Shown here: one piece after another, positions 21,931-33,433 of the stretch
Numbering within the stretch: the stretch's first letter is position 1
How the letters are laid out: each line of letters starts with the position of its first letter
Source of the DNA: Hyperoodon ampullatus
Taxonomy: Eukaryota; Chordata; Mammalia; Artiodactyla; Ziphiidae
Assembly: GCA_949752795.1 (NCBI GenBank)
Contig: OX457065.1
Location: 682,001-746,000 of the forward strand
DNA: 64,000 nt
Reading direction: 5' to 3'
The notes under the pieces: generated by a model
Databases searched by the model: none
Seen by the model: the letters and a program-made list of their open reading frames with translations, nothing else
What the model was told of the DNA's origin: nothing
Translations under genes and position numbers: made by a program

Positions 21931-24900
21931 AACCTTCAGACACACTTGGAGGGAGGCCCTGGGTGAGCAGCCTGTCTCCTTAGTGGACGAGCCAAGGCAA
22001 AGGGCCCTGAAGTCCTGGGCACAGAAAACCACGTCTAGCTCCCCCAGGGGGAGGGGCACCCTTGATTCCTCTCTGGTGCAGCCCAGCCCCTGCCCTGCTG
22101 GCCTGGCCTTCGGGGCCTGAGGCCTCCTGGGAAGAGCTGCACAGGGGGGTGCTGGGGGCCAGGCTTCTTCCTCAGGGGCTCCCGCTAACTGAGGTTTTTG
22201 TGTTTGTGCCTTTGTGCTTGTGTCCAACCGTGACAGGAGGGCTTAAGGAGTGGCAGCCGCTGCCCAGGGAAACAGAGCTCCAGCAGGGCCCCTGGGCCTG
22301 ACCGCACAGCTCGGTCCTCCCCCCCAGCCTCTCGCTGCCATGGTTGTCAGCCAACCCTCCGGTCCCTGTGGGCTCCGGCACTTCCGTGGGCAGGCTCCCT
22401 CTGGACGCCATGCTCTCCCACGGGACATGGGGAAAACAGCCTCGCGGCCCCATGGGAGCCGGGCATCCTGCCAGAACTTTCATTCATTCGTCCATCCATT
22501 CATCCACCCATCCAGGAATTACTTGCTGAGTGCCTGGCATGACAGGCACCGCAGGGACCCCTGTCACTCAGGACACCCCAGTCCCCATCCCCACCCCCCT
22601 GCAAGCATCCAGCTCACAGATACGCTCTGTTTGGCCTTGCTGTGATTTTAAAAGTTTTGATTTCCTATAAAACCCAGGTTCCTGTCTTTTTGCAGAAAAT
22701 GGGACATTCTGACGTCAGGCCTGCTCAGCTGCTTCCTTCTGACAGTCACCCTCCCCCCCACCGCCTCCCACGGGCTACGCTCATCTTGGGGCTGCTTGAC
22801 CCCCCCCAGCTGGCCTCTGTGTTTGGCCCACAGGGTGTTTGTGGCGGGGCCCCCAGCCTGGGCAGGGGCAGCCCCCAGTGGCTGGAGGGACTGGATTAAC
22901 TCCCCTAACTTGGAACTCTGGGCATGTGTGTGTTTTAAATGTGAGGCAGGCAGGGAATCCAAGTGTTTTGGGAGAAAGGCCAATCCGGATCACGAGGTGG
23001 CAAGCCTTGGACTCTGCATAAATGACTGTAGCTTGAAACATCTCGGGCACTGCGCTTACGTGAAGCCAAGCGGAGCACTGCCCGCTTCTGTCCCAGATGC
23101 CCCTCCGAGGAACACCCGCTGCTGCGTGGCCAGGCTTCGGGGTGGGGGTGGGGTCCTCCCCCAGCGGCTCTGATCCCACAGAGCCCTGGGCCCCCTCCTG
23201 TCTCAGAGTCTTTGATGACACATCCCCGCATTTCTGACTTGTCGTTTGTGTCGTCCTTTGCTTTCATTGGTGGACGTCTGGTTGCAGGCTGAGGTCCAGA
23301 GCCCAAGGGAGTGACCCAGACACGTCTTCCAGCCCCGAGGCATCACCCTGCCAGTTCAGGCCCAGCACCTGCATGTTCACTCCTGGGTGGTCTGTTTGTT
23401 CTGATAATGAGAACACAGTGCAAGGTGCAACAGGACGTTTGGACAGTTGCACAGGTATCCTGCCGACAGCAGGGTGAGGCAGCCAGGGGAGTCGGCTGCG
23501 TCCCTCTACGAGGCTGTCTCTGAAGGGGTCTGCTGTTTTCCCCTCACGTTCTGGGTCTGTGTCCTCACACCCGGGCAACAGGCCCCATGGAAAGAGGGCC
23601 TGCCCGGGAAGTTTCCCACACCCCCAAGCTGCGTGTGGGTTTCCTTCCCTCCCCTCGGCCCGTGGGGTGGCCCTGCCCCGCTCCTGCTGAAGCCTCATGC
23701 CCTGGATGTGCGGAGCTCAGCTCACCCCACAGGGACAGGTGCCGCTCTTCACAGGCCCGTTCTCTGCTCTGAGACCCTGGGGTGGAGGGCCGGGACTGGC
23801 AGGACAAGCGTAGGGGAGGACGAGGTGGCCACGTGCTCCGTGGAGGCCAAAGCGAGAGCCCGGATATCTTGGGGCCTTGCCCCTGGCAGGAGGGTTGCCA
23901 CAGATCCCTCTGTGCCCCATCAAAGCCAGTTTCTCAAGAGGCAGCAGAAAGCCCTGGAAATGCTGAATCACATGCTGGCCTGGGCCGCTGAGCTGATGTA
24001 ACCCCTGTCTCCGTTGTGCAATGGGATGAAAGGGCCAGCAGGGAGGGGAAGCGCACACGGGGACTTTGCATCATGCACACGTCCGACGGGGCCAGATCAT
24101 CAAACACGCTGCCGGCGATGCCTGCCCAGGAGAGCACCGGGTGGGAGGAGCTGAGGCACCCACACCGTGCTCTGCTCTGTGTCCCACAGCCCTGGTGGAA
24201 CGAGCACAGACGCCTGGCACCTCCCGCCCTGCAGCAGGTCCACGTCCCGGGACCTCTGTGCCCTCCCGAGGCCCCTCTAAGGTCTTGGACCCCAGGGGTG
24301 AGCGGCACCAGCAGCACCCTGACCCAGCGGCAGAGGCACTTGGCTGTGCTGACTTAGCCAGGCCGGCCGCTCGCGGCTGTTTGCCACGGGACTTTAGAGC
24401 GGCCTGCCCAGACCCTAGAACGTGGCCCCTGGGGGCACCGCCATCCCCGCCAGAGCTTTCCAGCAGAACCAGGATTCCAGATGGTCTGCTGCACTCCACT
24501 GCCCCCCTCCGGTCAGGCTGCAGGGCCACCCGCAGGTCCAGCTCCGGTCTGGTCCGTGGGTCAGGGCACCAGTAGGAAGGCCCTTCACCCCACAGGGGTG
24601 ACGCCGGGATGGTGCCTCTGTTGTTATTTGTACGGGGGTCCTCAGGGGCCTTGCCAGCTCACTTGCATCACGTAAGAAGAGGAAACTTCCTGGCCTCTGA
24701 GGAAGGAGGGAGGGGCTGGCCAGCCTCCGGCCAAGCCTGGCACCCTCTCCTCTTTGCTCTGTTTCCCCTTCATGAGAGTGAAAAGATCTAGGAACCGTCC
24801 CTGCTCCGTCAGGTGCTGTGAGAACTCCCAGGGCCTCACTTTCTCCATCCATAAACTGGGGCTCTTGGGCTGAGAGGTTCTGTGCTCTTCCAGACACTGA

Positions 24901-26164
24901 GATTCAGGGCAATTGAAGAATGTTTCCGGCCTCCAGGAAAAGATGCACTGATGGGGCCTTTTCCCTTTGTGGAGGCTGGGAAGGAGGAAGACAGAGCACA
25001 GGCTGGCAAGCCCCTCTCTTTGCCCCTGCATCCGTGTGGACCGGTTGTGAGGCAGAATGACCAGCCTGTGCCACATAAGGCGGCTGCATAGAGACCTAAG
25101 AGCCCCACAAAACCCACCCCCCAGCAAGTTGCCCACCAGCGGGGAGATAGGACTTGAATTCAGAGGCCTGGGCCTTCGAAGGCACCCAGAACCGGTGTGA
25201 GCTGGATCCTACCCCCTTCCCCTCCCCTCCGGCCCAGGCCTCCCCATCTCTCTCCTGTGCCCTCGGTCCCCACAGTCAACACTGTCTCTGCGTCCACTGT
25301 GTCCACTCACCCGAGTCGCAAGGCCAAACACTTACTGGGGCCAGGAAGGCCCATAAGTAAGCAAGGCATAAGCTTAACAAAAAACATCCGTCTCAGGACA
25401 GTGGTGGTGGCCATGGTGTCAGGGACACGAGGCGAGTTGGTGAGCAGGGCATGTCCTGAGCCTGCCCAGCCCTGCTGAATGTGGTCCCAGGACCACGGAG
25501 CCCGGTGGCCCCTCTGAGATGGGCAGGGTCGTGAGCCTTGGCCTTAAACCTTCTGAGTGGTGATGCTGTCGCTGTTACTCCATGTGTGACTGAGGCTGGC
25601 TGAGGGCTGGAGCTGCCCCAGGACTGAGGTGCTAACCTCCAGGCCCAGTGCCCTTAGCATCCCAGGCTGCCTCTGGCTCTGGGGAGACCCTTGGGGGCCA
25701 CCGTCATTGCTCAGCCTCCCCACAGGGCCTCAGCCACCGTGAGGCATGCAGAGGCTTGGAAAGTGCTTGTGGTTGGTGCTCCCCTGGGGCATCTGCGGCA
25801 TCACGGAGACACGCCAGGGCTGGCCTGCGGGAGGGTGAGAAGCACGCCGGCCATTCTCCCCCGTTTCCCCAGCTGATGACCAGCCAAACCCCAGCAGCAG
25901 AGCCCCTGCTGACCTGCGGCCAGATGCCCGGAGCCGCCCGGGCAAGGCCAGGTCAGATTGCCTGTGGGCAAAACAAAACCACTGCAGTTTGGGTAGTTTG
26001 TTATGTACAACAGAAAACAGAGTAAACCCTTCCACGCCATCTGTCTCGCTAAAGAGAAAGAAGGAATGGACACTGTGAAAAGTAAACAACTCTGGAGTGG
26101 AGAAAGTGAAGCTTGGCCTCCAGGTATTTCTATCAAAGACAATCACTGCCAATGTCCAGATAAA
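21931..26164. other. Intergenic, no gene recognised
   Basis: Unique, mostly GC-rich DNA. Minor content: a (CATT/CATC)n stretch at about 22482-22516 and a MIR-like fragment near 24.8 kb. Open frames of 100-185 codons overlap on both strands and show no domain. Confidence 0.6.
24820..24870 (+). repeat. MIR-like fragment
   Basis: 'cagggcctcactttctccat...ccataaactgggg' matches the MIR core order. Confidence 0.5.
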
Positions 26165-26458
26165 TCTTCCAAAAATCTTTTTAAAAATTTTTATTTATTT
26201 ATTTATTTACTTTTTGGCTGTGTTGGGTCTTTGTTGCTGCACCCGGGCTTTCTCTAGTTGCGGCGAGCGGGGGCTACTCTTTGTTGCGGTGCGCGGGCTT
26301 CTCACTGCGGTGGCTTCTCTTGTTGCGGAGCACAGGCTCTAGGGCGCTTGGGCTTCAGTAGTCGTGGTGCATGGGCTCAGTAGTTGTGGCTTGTGGGCTC
26401 TAGAGCACAGGCTCAGTAGTTGTGGCGCACAGGCTTAGTTGCTCCAAGGCATGTGGGA
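26165..26458 (-). mobile_element. CHR-type SINE, long form, 5'-truncated
   Basis: Reverse-oriented: 'tttatttatttatttacttt', 'ttggctgtgttgggtctttg', 'gcgagcgggggctactcttt', 'agttgtggcttgtgggctct', stopping at 'ccaaggcatgtggga' without the tRNA head. No clear TSD, consistent with an older or truncated copy. Confidence 0.85.
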
Positions 26459-27274
26459 GAGAGTGAAAGCAAGTAACAGGTGCCCTTGCTTGTTCCTTGG
26501 GGGGGTTGGTGATCTGGCTCCTTATATGGGGTGAGGGTAGGGGTGGGTCCAGGGGTCGGGCTGGAGGGGTGACTTTAGGTGGTCTGCTCACCCCATGGGT
26601 GGTGCTGTGTGCAGGGTGCATGCCCAGGACCCTGCTTCTGCTCCTGCCTCATCAAAAGTGGCAGTTGGATTTTTGGTCTTTTTGTATCTTGTTGTTCATA
26701 ATTTGCCCCAACTGAGCATGCATACGATAATTTTTACTCCCTTATACTAGTTTCTTTGTACCTGTTGCCCGAGGGACCGTCTGTCCAGGTGCAAGCCCTG
26801 CAGCAAAGGGTCCCAGGTGCCAGGTGTTACACGGCTGATGTATCCGTCCGCGTCTCAGCAGGAGACAGACCACATGCTTTACAGAGTTTAACTAAGAGAA
26901 ATAGGTGAAGGGATGATTTTCAGAGGGGAGGGCTGAGTCAGGGGGGCTCGGGAGCCGGGCAGGTGTGTGGTTCCTGGACCCACGATGGCTGCAGCTGCAC
27001 AAGGGGCAGGTCCAGGAGGGGACGGTGGCCGCAGAGGACAGAGCTACACTACGGGAAGGTGCGGGGAAGCGGCACTAATACACTGTCCCTGCCCCCCTGC
27101 CGCCTGCCCCCACCGGCCCAACCCCCTGGAGGATCTGCCTGTAGCGCATAGCGCACGGGGCAGAAAGGGCTGGAGAAGCAGAGGGCTCGCTTCTCCTTGG
27201 GGATCAGGGCGAGGTTTTCAAGGCAGGGTTACTGAAGGCGGTGCAGGCATCTGGGAAGAGAAGGGCTCTCGCTG
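26459..27274. other. Unassigned segment between two SINEs
   Basis: No gene recognised. A minus-strand reading of about 26.4-26.75 kb has the look of an LTR-type sequence (A-rich 'acaacaagatacaaaaagac' stretch, then GC-rich), and it lies on the 3' side of the env-like remnant, but I could not confirm LTR ends. Confidence 0.3.
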
Positions 27275-27288
27275 GAACTCCCTTCTTT

Positions 27289-27493
27289 TTTTTTTTTTGC
27301 GGTACGCGGGCCTCTCACTGTTGTGGCCTCTCCCTTTGCGGAGCACAGGCTCCGGACGCGCAGGCTCAGCGGCCATGGCTCACGGGCCCAGCCGCTCCGC
27401 GGCATGTGGGATCCTCCCGGACCGGGGCACGAACCCGTGTTCCCTGCATCGGCAGGCGGACTCTCAGCCACTGCGCCACCAGGGAAGTCCAAT
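27289..27493 (-). mobile_element. CHR-type SINE, short form
   Basis: T-run, 'gcggtacgcgggcctctcac', 'ctccggacgcgcaggctcag', ending 'ccaccagggaagtcc'. Perfect 14-bp TSD gaactcccttcttt at 27275-27288 and 27494-27507. It sits beside the promoter-like segment. Confidence 0.95.
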
Positions 27494-27596
27494 GAACTCC
27501 CTTCTTTAATCGTCCTTCACGGGCACCGGCAGGTGCACCTGGATGCTGAGGTACCATGCGGAGCCCGCCGGGAGGAGGGGCTTCCGGACGCACGCA

Positions 27597-27610
27597 CGCC
27601 GCCATCTTGG
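27597..27610 (-). promoter_or_regulatory. YY1-type site
   Basis: Plus strand reads cgccgccatcttgg, the reverse of the AAGATGGCGGC motif that often overlaps start sites of TATA-less promoters. ETS cores lie on both sides. Confidence 0.6.
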
Positions 27611-28084
27611 ACTTGGCCGGTTCCGGTTCCGGCGCCTCCGGTTTTCCGGTCGTCCTGTCGCTGCGGGCAGCCTGCGTGCCCTCAGGGGTGGCGGGGAGCT
27701 AGCGCTGACTGCCTTGGCGACAACCCCCTGCCTCGTTGCTGCTCCTCATTCTCAAGGGGACGGCAGGCGGTCGCTGGGCTGAGAAGCAGGGTGTCCGTGG
27801 CCAGCCGAGGGAGCCCCGGTGGTCACCCGGCCGTCGCCGCGGTTTCTTGTACCCCTGGGTCGTCATTTGGAGCTTGATGGCCTCACTTCTCGAAGAGAGA
27901 AAACTCACCGGGCAGACTGAGGACACACGGACCAGAGAGCCAGAGCCGGCGAATAACTGAGGGGCCTAGAAGCCGGAGCGCCCTTTGGATGCCGCCCAGG
28001 CCTGTTGAGTCAGGCCCTGGCTCCGAGCGATTCGCCCCGCGGCCTTCCCAGCAGAGGCTGCCGTTCCTCTAGTTGACCATGGCT

Positions 28085-28098
28085 GTTACCATAGCAAC
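28085..28098. promoter_or_regulatory. RFX X-box
   Basis: gttacc-at-agcaac fits the consensus GTNRCC(N0-3)RGYAAC with no mismatch. X-boxes are bound by RFX factors and are common in ciliary and MHC class II promoters. Confidence 0.55.
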
Positions 28099-28679
28099 AG
28101 CGGAAGCGTTTGCTGGGGCACAGTCCCCCCTGGACCAGCCAGCAGGGAATCAGGAGCAATGCGGGGGTTGACTGTCTGTCTTGTGGGCCAGAGAGTCCAG
28201 TGAAGCTTTGCCTTCTGAAGTCGGAACCGGGCCCTCCAGTTACCCAGGCCACTGTCGAGGGCCTTCCCGCCAGGCTCACCCGGGCACCTACAGGGGCGAC
28301 CACGCCTGCGGCCTCCAGCCCAGCTCTCCTCCTGCCCCGAAGAGTGGCTCTGCAGCCGGGCGGAGTGGTAAGTGAATTTAAAAACCTGAGTGTAGCGTGG
28401 GTCGGGTGCACACCACCGACAGCCCCACGTCCACTGGGGCTTTCCTGGAGGCAGTTTGCGGCCTGGGTGCCCTTGTGCTGGGGCCCAGGAACACATAACC
28501 CTCGGGGGCGTACACTGTGTGGGGTTCTCTTTAGTCATCTTCGGGCTAATGATGGTGCCCTGACATCCAGGGCACTGACTGCATGGGCCGGACACCTTCC
28601 AGGCTCGGTGTGACCATGTTTCCAGGGCCAAGAAGCATCCCATGTACCCAGGCTCCAGATGGGAAGATGGGTTGGGCCC

Positions 28680-28990
28680 CCAGAAAACGGGGATTCAACT
28701 AACGCACGTGCCTTTGTTGGGGTGGGAGTGGTAATGGGGGCGACCTTGATGTTCCTGGGCAGGAGCACAGACGTGGAGGAATTAAACTGGAGTTTGGTGA
28801 AGTTCCCAGTTGTCAGTGGGGTCCCCTGTTGGTCCAGGGGCCAATCTACTTTCCCGGATTGAGGCTGACGGCAGACCCAACAGTCTGTAAAATTCCAGCC
28901 CTGTTGGGTGTCTCGTGTGATGTTACAGAAAACTTTAACCTGCCAGGGAGAGATAACAGGAAGGACCCTAAGAAGAATCGAGCCTTGCAT
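28680..28990 (-). pseudogene. Endogenous retrovirus env (surface subunit) remnant
   Basis: On the minus strand the first part of a 151-codon frame (28535-28990) reads like a piece of a gamma/type-D-like retroviral surface glycoprotein. It has a CWVC motif, the CXXC used by such envelopes to bond to the transmembrane subunit, and clustered N-glycosylation sequons (NIT, NFT before CWVC; NFT, NSS after it). The frame is closed upstream by a stop at 29018-29020. I can follow no signal peptide, fusion peptide or transmembrane segment, and the last part of the frame (below about 28680) looks unrelated. It is a broken fossil with no likely product. Family and exact limits are uncertain; a chance resemblance is possible but the motif spacing argues against it. 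Confidence 0.5.
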
Positions 28991-30602
28991 TCTAGTTGGG
29001 GATGGTGTTAGTTGTCTTTAGGATGTCTTCAGAACCTTGGGGTCAGAAGGAGGCTCCCATATGCATTCTGGCCAAGGGGAGTCTGACACGGCTATAAGGA
29101 GCTCAGGGTCCAGAGCCTGTGTGACCCAAGGGTGTTGCATCTGCAAGGTTATTCCCTGTAAAAATTCCTTTGTGTCGACAGAGGATCTAAGGAGACCTAG
29201 AGATCACAATGTTGGAGCTGCTTTGAGAATGACTGGAGGTGTCCTTGGGTCTGATACAGCTCAGAAAATTTAAGTTTTCAGTTCTTTGTCTGAAGTCTTG
29301 CCCACAATGGCCATCCAGCTCTGTTGAGGATGCCCAAAACACAGTTACTATATTTTGATTTCTAAATGTATTTTTCCTTAATAATTAAAGGAGATGTACA
29401 ATGCATATTCAATAGGCCACAAGAGCAGGCTGTTCTAGTTAAGTTAAATCATATATAAATCACATATAACGCATACCTCAATACGTGAAAACTTTTTCTA
29501 TCATTTTCCCTTTTTGTTTGTAATTCCTTTAATAAATCAAAATATTTTACCCTCTGTCCAGGGTGGTTTCTGCCTGCCCTGGACCCATAACGTCCCTCGG
29601 TGGGAGGCCTACCTTTTGTTGATTCTTTTGCCTAGCTATTCATGTTGGGGAAAACTAGTCAGATATCATGGACAAGCTCAGAGGTACGTTGGTGGGAGAA
29701 ATATTTTATAGGCTATGCATTTTATCAATCATACGAAATTGTCACACAGACATTGTGCACGTGGGCTTAGCAGCAAGCAGTGTTACATGTCACGGTAGTT
29801 ATACTCGGGGACAACTAAAGAATTTCCTTTTCTTCCTAAGTATTAGGGGCAACAGTACAGTTAACACAAAAGCTTTCAATTCTGACAGGGCCTGGACGCA
29901 GGTCATGGGGCATTTGATCTTCATGTGAGGATAGATCACTGTGATAAGCTTCAGAAACAAACTTAGAGTGTCTTTTTAATAATTCAGCTAAACTTTACAA
30001 TTATGTAACATAATAACTATCTGGCAGGTGATCTTAGACTGTAAATGCAGACCTCAATTAACAGAACCAGAATTTAAAAGCCACTGAAACATAATCTTTT
30101 TATCTCTAAAAATTACCCTCATTTCTACCAAATATAGCCAAAATAAGGCTAATTTATTTGCAAAATAAGTCTGGTTTCCATAAACTTGGTCTGATGATTT
30201 CCATAAGTGTAGTTGATCATACACATTCTTTAAAAATTTGCTTTGCTGGAACTTTTTATAAGGAATCTCAGATTGAATTTTTAAAAGACCTCTCAAGGCC
30301 AGGAAAGCCATGCCAAGGGCTTGCTACCAGATTCTTCCTACGATATCTATAGAGCTGGATGAGTTCTTCTTTTCTTGAGATTCCCAAAATGTCTTGAGAT
30401 TCCTGTACCCGTCAAGAGATGGCTTGCTTTATTCACCTGATAAGGCTGCTGGGAACCTAAGAGCTTCCAGTCTCTGGAGGGATCAGGTAGAGAGAAAAGA
30501 TAAATGTTTCAGTTCTGCTTATGAAGGTGTAATTTACCAAATTGCTGTAAGTCATACTTAGCTTGAGGGGAAGGATTTCCTTATATCCGGAAAACACAGG
30601 TT
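28991..30602. other. AT-rich segment of unknown origin
   Basis: A change to AT-rich DNA with no clear match to L1, SINE or LTR. It lies on the 5' side (minus strand) of the env-like remnant, so it could include decayed internal proviral sequence. A minus-strand 85-codon frame at 30054-30311 has no recognisable domain. Confidence 0.4.
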
Positions 30603-30616
30603 AAAAGCCAGTAATG

Positions 30617-30823
30617 GGGCTTCCCTGGTGGCGCAGTGGTTGAGAGTCCGCCTGCCGATGCAGGGGACGTGGGTTCATGCCCCGGTCTGGGAGGATCCGA
30701 CATGCCGTGGAGCGGCTGGGCCCGTGAGCCATGGCCGCTGAGCCTGCGCGTCCAGAGCCTGTGCTCCGCAATGGGAGAGGCCACAACAGTGAGACGCCCG
30801 CGTACCGCACATAAAAAAAAAAA
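30617..30823 (+). mobile_element. CHR-type SINE, short form
   Basis: 'ggcttccctggtggcgcagt', B-box-like 'gggttcatgccccgg', ending 'gcccgcgtaccgcacat' and poly-A. TSD of 14 bp with one mismatch: aaaagccagtaatg (30603-30616) and aaaagctagtaatg (30824-30837). Confidence 0.95.
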
Positions 30824-30837
30824 AAAAGCTAGTAATG

Positions 30838-31506
30838 TTTCAGACAGAGCCTGTAAAAATTATAACCATCTTCACCAGTTCATTCAGTCTTATGTAACTA
30901 CTCCTTGATCTCTTATTAACAGTTTTATGAAGCCATCAGGGTTTCAATTAGAATTCTTTAATTTCTTTACCCAGTTCAGTGATATGATCTAAAAGTTATC
31001 AGAAACCTATACTTGTCAAAAAGTCTCTTCTATGAATTTTCTTGAAGATAAACCATTTTTGTAAAAGCATCAGAGTGAAACAATAACTGTTTATGAATGA
31101 CAGAAGACTTTTTAAAAAGCCTGATTAAAGATCTGATTATAATGCACTTGGCAGTGCTGTAACACACAACACTTTAAGATAATAACTAGAATTGTGACTG
31201 ATAACATTATACCAGAACATATTCAACTTTTAGGACCTTTATATAACTTTTTTTCTGGAATATTTACATTAATGACACTTACCCATACAGTATAACCTAA
31301 GAATGTTTATCACCATTCATCTGATAATGTAATTTAACATACCAAGCAATCCTAATTAGTTTCATAGCTCCTTCTGAGATGGCTCAGGGGCCCTTTGGAA
31401 AACTCCAAGCTACCTAGAGAAAGAAACTTACAGTCTGTGGTCAGGAGCAGCTCAGTATTGCAGGAAACTTTGTTCTCTTAACAGAGGGCAAATCAAACTT
31501 CAGTCT
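30838..31506. other. AT-rich segment, no feature recognised
   Basis: Continuation of the AT-rich block. No open frame over 60 codons outside the SINEs and no transposon ends identified. Confidence 0.5.
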
Positions 31507-31523
31507 TGCACCAGCTTACTTTT

Positions 31524-31746
31524 TTTTTTTTTTTTTTTTTTGTTTTTGTTTTTTGGCGGTACGCGGGCCTCTCACTGTTGTGGCCTCTCCCGTTGCGGAG
31601 CCCAGGCCCCGGACGCGCAGGCTTAGCGGCCATGGCTCATGGGCCCAGCCACTCCGCGGCATGTGGGATCCTCCCGGACCGGGGCACAAACCCGTGTACC
31701 CTGCATCGGCAGGCAGACTCTCAACCACTGTGCCACCAGGGAAGCC
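31524..31746 (-). mobile_element. CHR-type SINE, short form
   Basis: T-rich tail broken by two Gs, then 'ggcggtacgcgggcctctca', ending 'ccaccagggaagcc'. Perfect 17-bp TSD tgcaccagcttactttt at 31507-31523 and 31747-31763. Confidence 0.95.
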
Positions 31747-31763
31747 TGCACCAGCTTACTTTT

Positions 31764-32139
31764 AACCGTAAATTCACTGAATTAAATTCACTCTAAGCCG
31801 ATCCTGATCACACACAAAGCTCTCTTTTCCAAGGTTCCTTTTCCATGCACCTTCTACAGGTTTTATCTGTATTAGTTTAGAAGTATCAGCTTCAAGACAT
31901 AATCATCCTCCTTCACACTTTCCTGGCTTCTGTGAGTCATTCTGGTGAATTATTGAAGCTGAAGGTGTCATAGGAACTCCTGAATTTATAGCCAGTCAAT
32001 CAGAAGTGTGGTGGCTTGCGGAACCCCTGAGACTTGCAGCTGGCGTCTGAAGTGGGGGCAGCCTTGGAGTCTGACACTAACCCCAGGTGTTTAGAGTTAA
32101 GACTGAATCGCAGTACACTCAGCTGAGTTTCCACCAGAT
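31764..32139. other. Intergenic, no feature recognised
   Basis: Unique sequence between a SINE and the old antisense L1. Confidence 0.55.
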
Positions 32140-32342
32140 TAATGGCTGAATAATATTCCATTGTATGTATGTCACAATGTTTATTCACTCATATGTTCAT
32201 GGACCTTTGGGCTGTCTGCACGTTTTTTTTGGGCTATGGAAAATAGTGCTGCTAGAACATGTGTTTATCTGTTTTCAATTCTCTGGGTAAATACCTAGAA
32301 GTGGAGTTGCTGAGTCATACAGTTATTCTATGTTTAACTTTT

Positions 32343-32548
32343 TTTTTTTTTTTTTCGCTACGCGGGCCTCTCACTGTTGTGGCCTCTCTCCCGCTGCGGA
32401 GCACAGGCTCCGGACGCGCAGGCACAGCCACCATGGTTCACGGGCCCAGCCGCTCTGCGGCATGTGGGATCTTCCCGGACCGGGCACGAACCCATGTCCC
32501 CTGCACCGGCAGGCGGACTCTTAACCACTGCGCCACCAGGGAAGCCCC
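32343..32548 (-). mobile_element. CHR-type SINE, short form, inside an L1
   Basis: T-run, 'cgctacgcgggcctctcact', ending 'ccaccagggaagcccc'. Perfect 15-bp TSD ctatgtttaactttt at 32328-32342 and 32549-32563, whose sequence belongs to the host L1. Confidence 0.95.
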
Positions 32549-32660
32549 CTATGTTTAACTTTTTGAGGAGCTTCTACACACAGATCCATAGTAGCTGAAT
32601 TATTTTACATTCCCACCAGCAACGTACGGGTTCCCATTTTTTCACATTCTTGCTATTTTT

Positions 32661-33013
32661 GCCTGTTCGGGCTGCTATAACAACCAAATACCACAGGCTG
32701 GGTAGGATATAAACAACAGGGATTTATTTCTTACAGTTCTGGAGGCTGGACGTCTGAGATCATGGTGCCGGCATGGTCTGGTGAGGGCCTTCTTTCTGGT
32801 CCGTAGCTGGTGCTTTTTCACTGTGTCCTCACAGGGTGGAAGGGGTGAGGGAGCTCCATGGGCTCCCTTTATAATGGCACTAATCACATTCCTGAGGCTC
32901 CACCCTCATGACCTAAGTACCTCCCAAAGGCCCCACATCCTAAAACCATTACACCAGGAATGAGAATTTCAATATATGAATTTTGTGGGGACGTAAACAT
33001 TCAGACCATAGCA
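32661..33013 (-). mobile_element. MaLR-type LTR, solo
   Basis: 'cgggctgctataacaaccaa', 'cagttctggaggctggacgt', 'cactgtgtcctcacagggtg', 'gaggctccaccctcatgacc', 'cctcccaaaggccccacatc', ending 'cagaccatagca'. Antisense of the same family seen in sense at 57780-58121. Subfamily not named with confidence. Confidence 0.75.
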
Positions 33014-33433
33014 CTTTCCAGTGTTTGTCATTTTCTGTTTGTTTGCTTGTTTGTTTTTGTTTTAATTATAGCCATCCTATTGGGTGTGAAATGGTATACC
33101 ATTGTGGCTTTGGTTTGCATTTCCCTAGTGACTAATGATGTTGAACATATTTTCAAGTGCCTTTTGGCCATTTATACATCTTCTTTGGAAAAACATCTAT
33201 TCAAGTTCTTTGCCCATTTTTAAATTGGTTTGTTTGTATTTTTGTTTGTTGAGTTTTAAAAGTTCTTTATATACTCTGGATAGTAGGCCTTATCGGATAT
33301 GTGATTTGCAGATATTTTCTCCCATTGTGTAGATTGCTTTTTCACTTTCTTGAGAATGTCCTTTGATGCCCATAAGTTTTAATTTTGATGAAATCCAATT
33401 TACCTATTTTTTTCTTTTGTTGCTTGTGCTTTT

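Larger units (their letters stand above)
27540..28100. promoter_or_regulatory. Orphan TATA-less promoter-like segment (ETS/YY1/RFX motifs)
   Basis: A CpG-rich segment with several CCGGAA-type ETS cores ('cttccgg' at 27581-27587, 'gttccggttccgg' at 27620-27632, 'ttttccgg' at 27642-27649), a canonical YY1 site at 27597-27610 and a perfect RFX X-box at 28085-28098. This mix is typical of TATA-less housekeeping or ciliary gene promoters. On the minus strand the YY1 site overlaps an ATG (27603-27605) beginning 'atggcggcg', opening an 80-codon frame to 27366 that soon enters a SINE, so it is not a supported gene. On the plus strand no first exon is recognised. It may serve a noncoding RNA, be an enhancer, or be the dead promoter of a lost or retroposed gene. 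Confidence 0.45.

Noticed and set aside
27366..27605. 80-codon minus-strand frame starting at a YY1-linked ATG
   Set aside because: The start context looks promoter-like, but the frame runs into a young SINE and has no recognisable domain, so it is not called as a gene.
30581..30810. Peptide-like frames in the SINE at 30.6-30.8 kb and in similar copies
   Set aside because: The same peptides recur at every CHR-type SINE; they are translations of repeat sequence.
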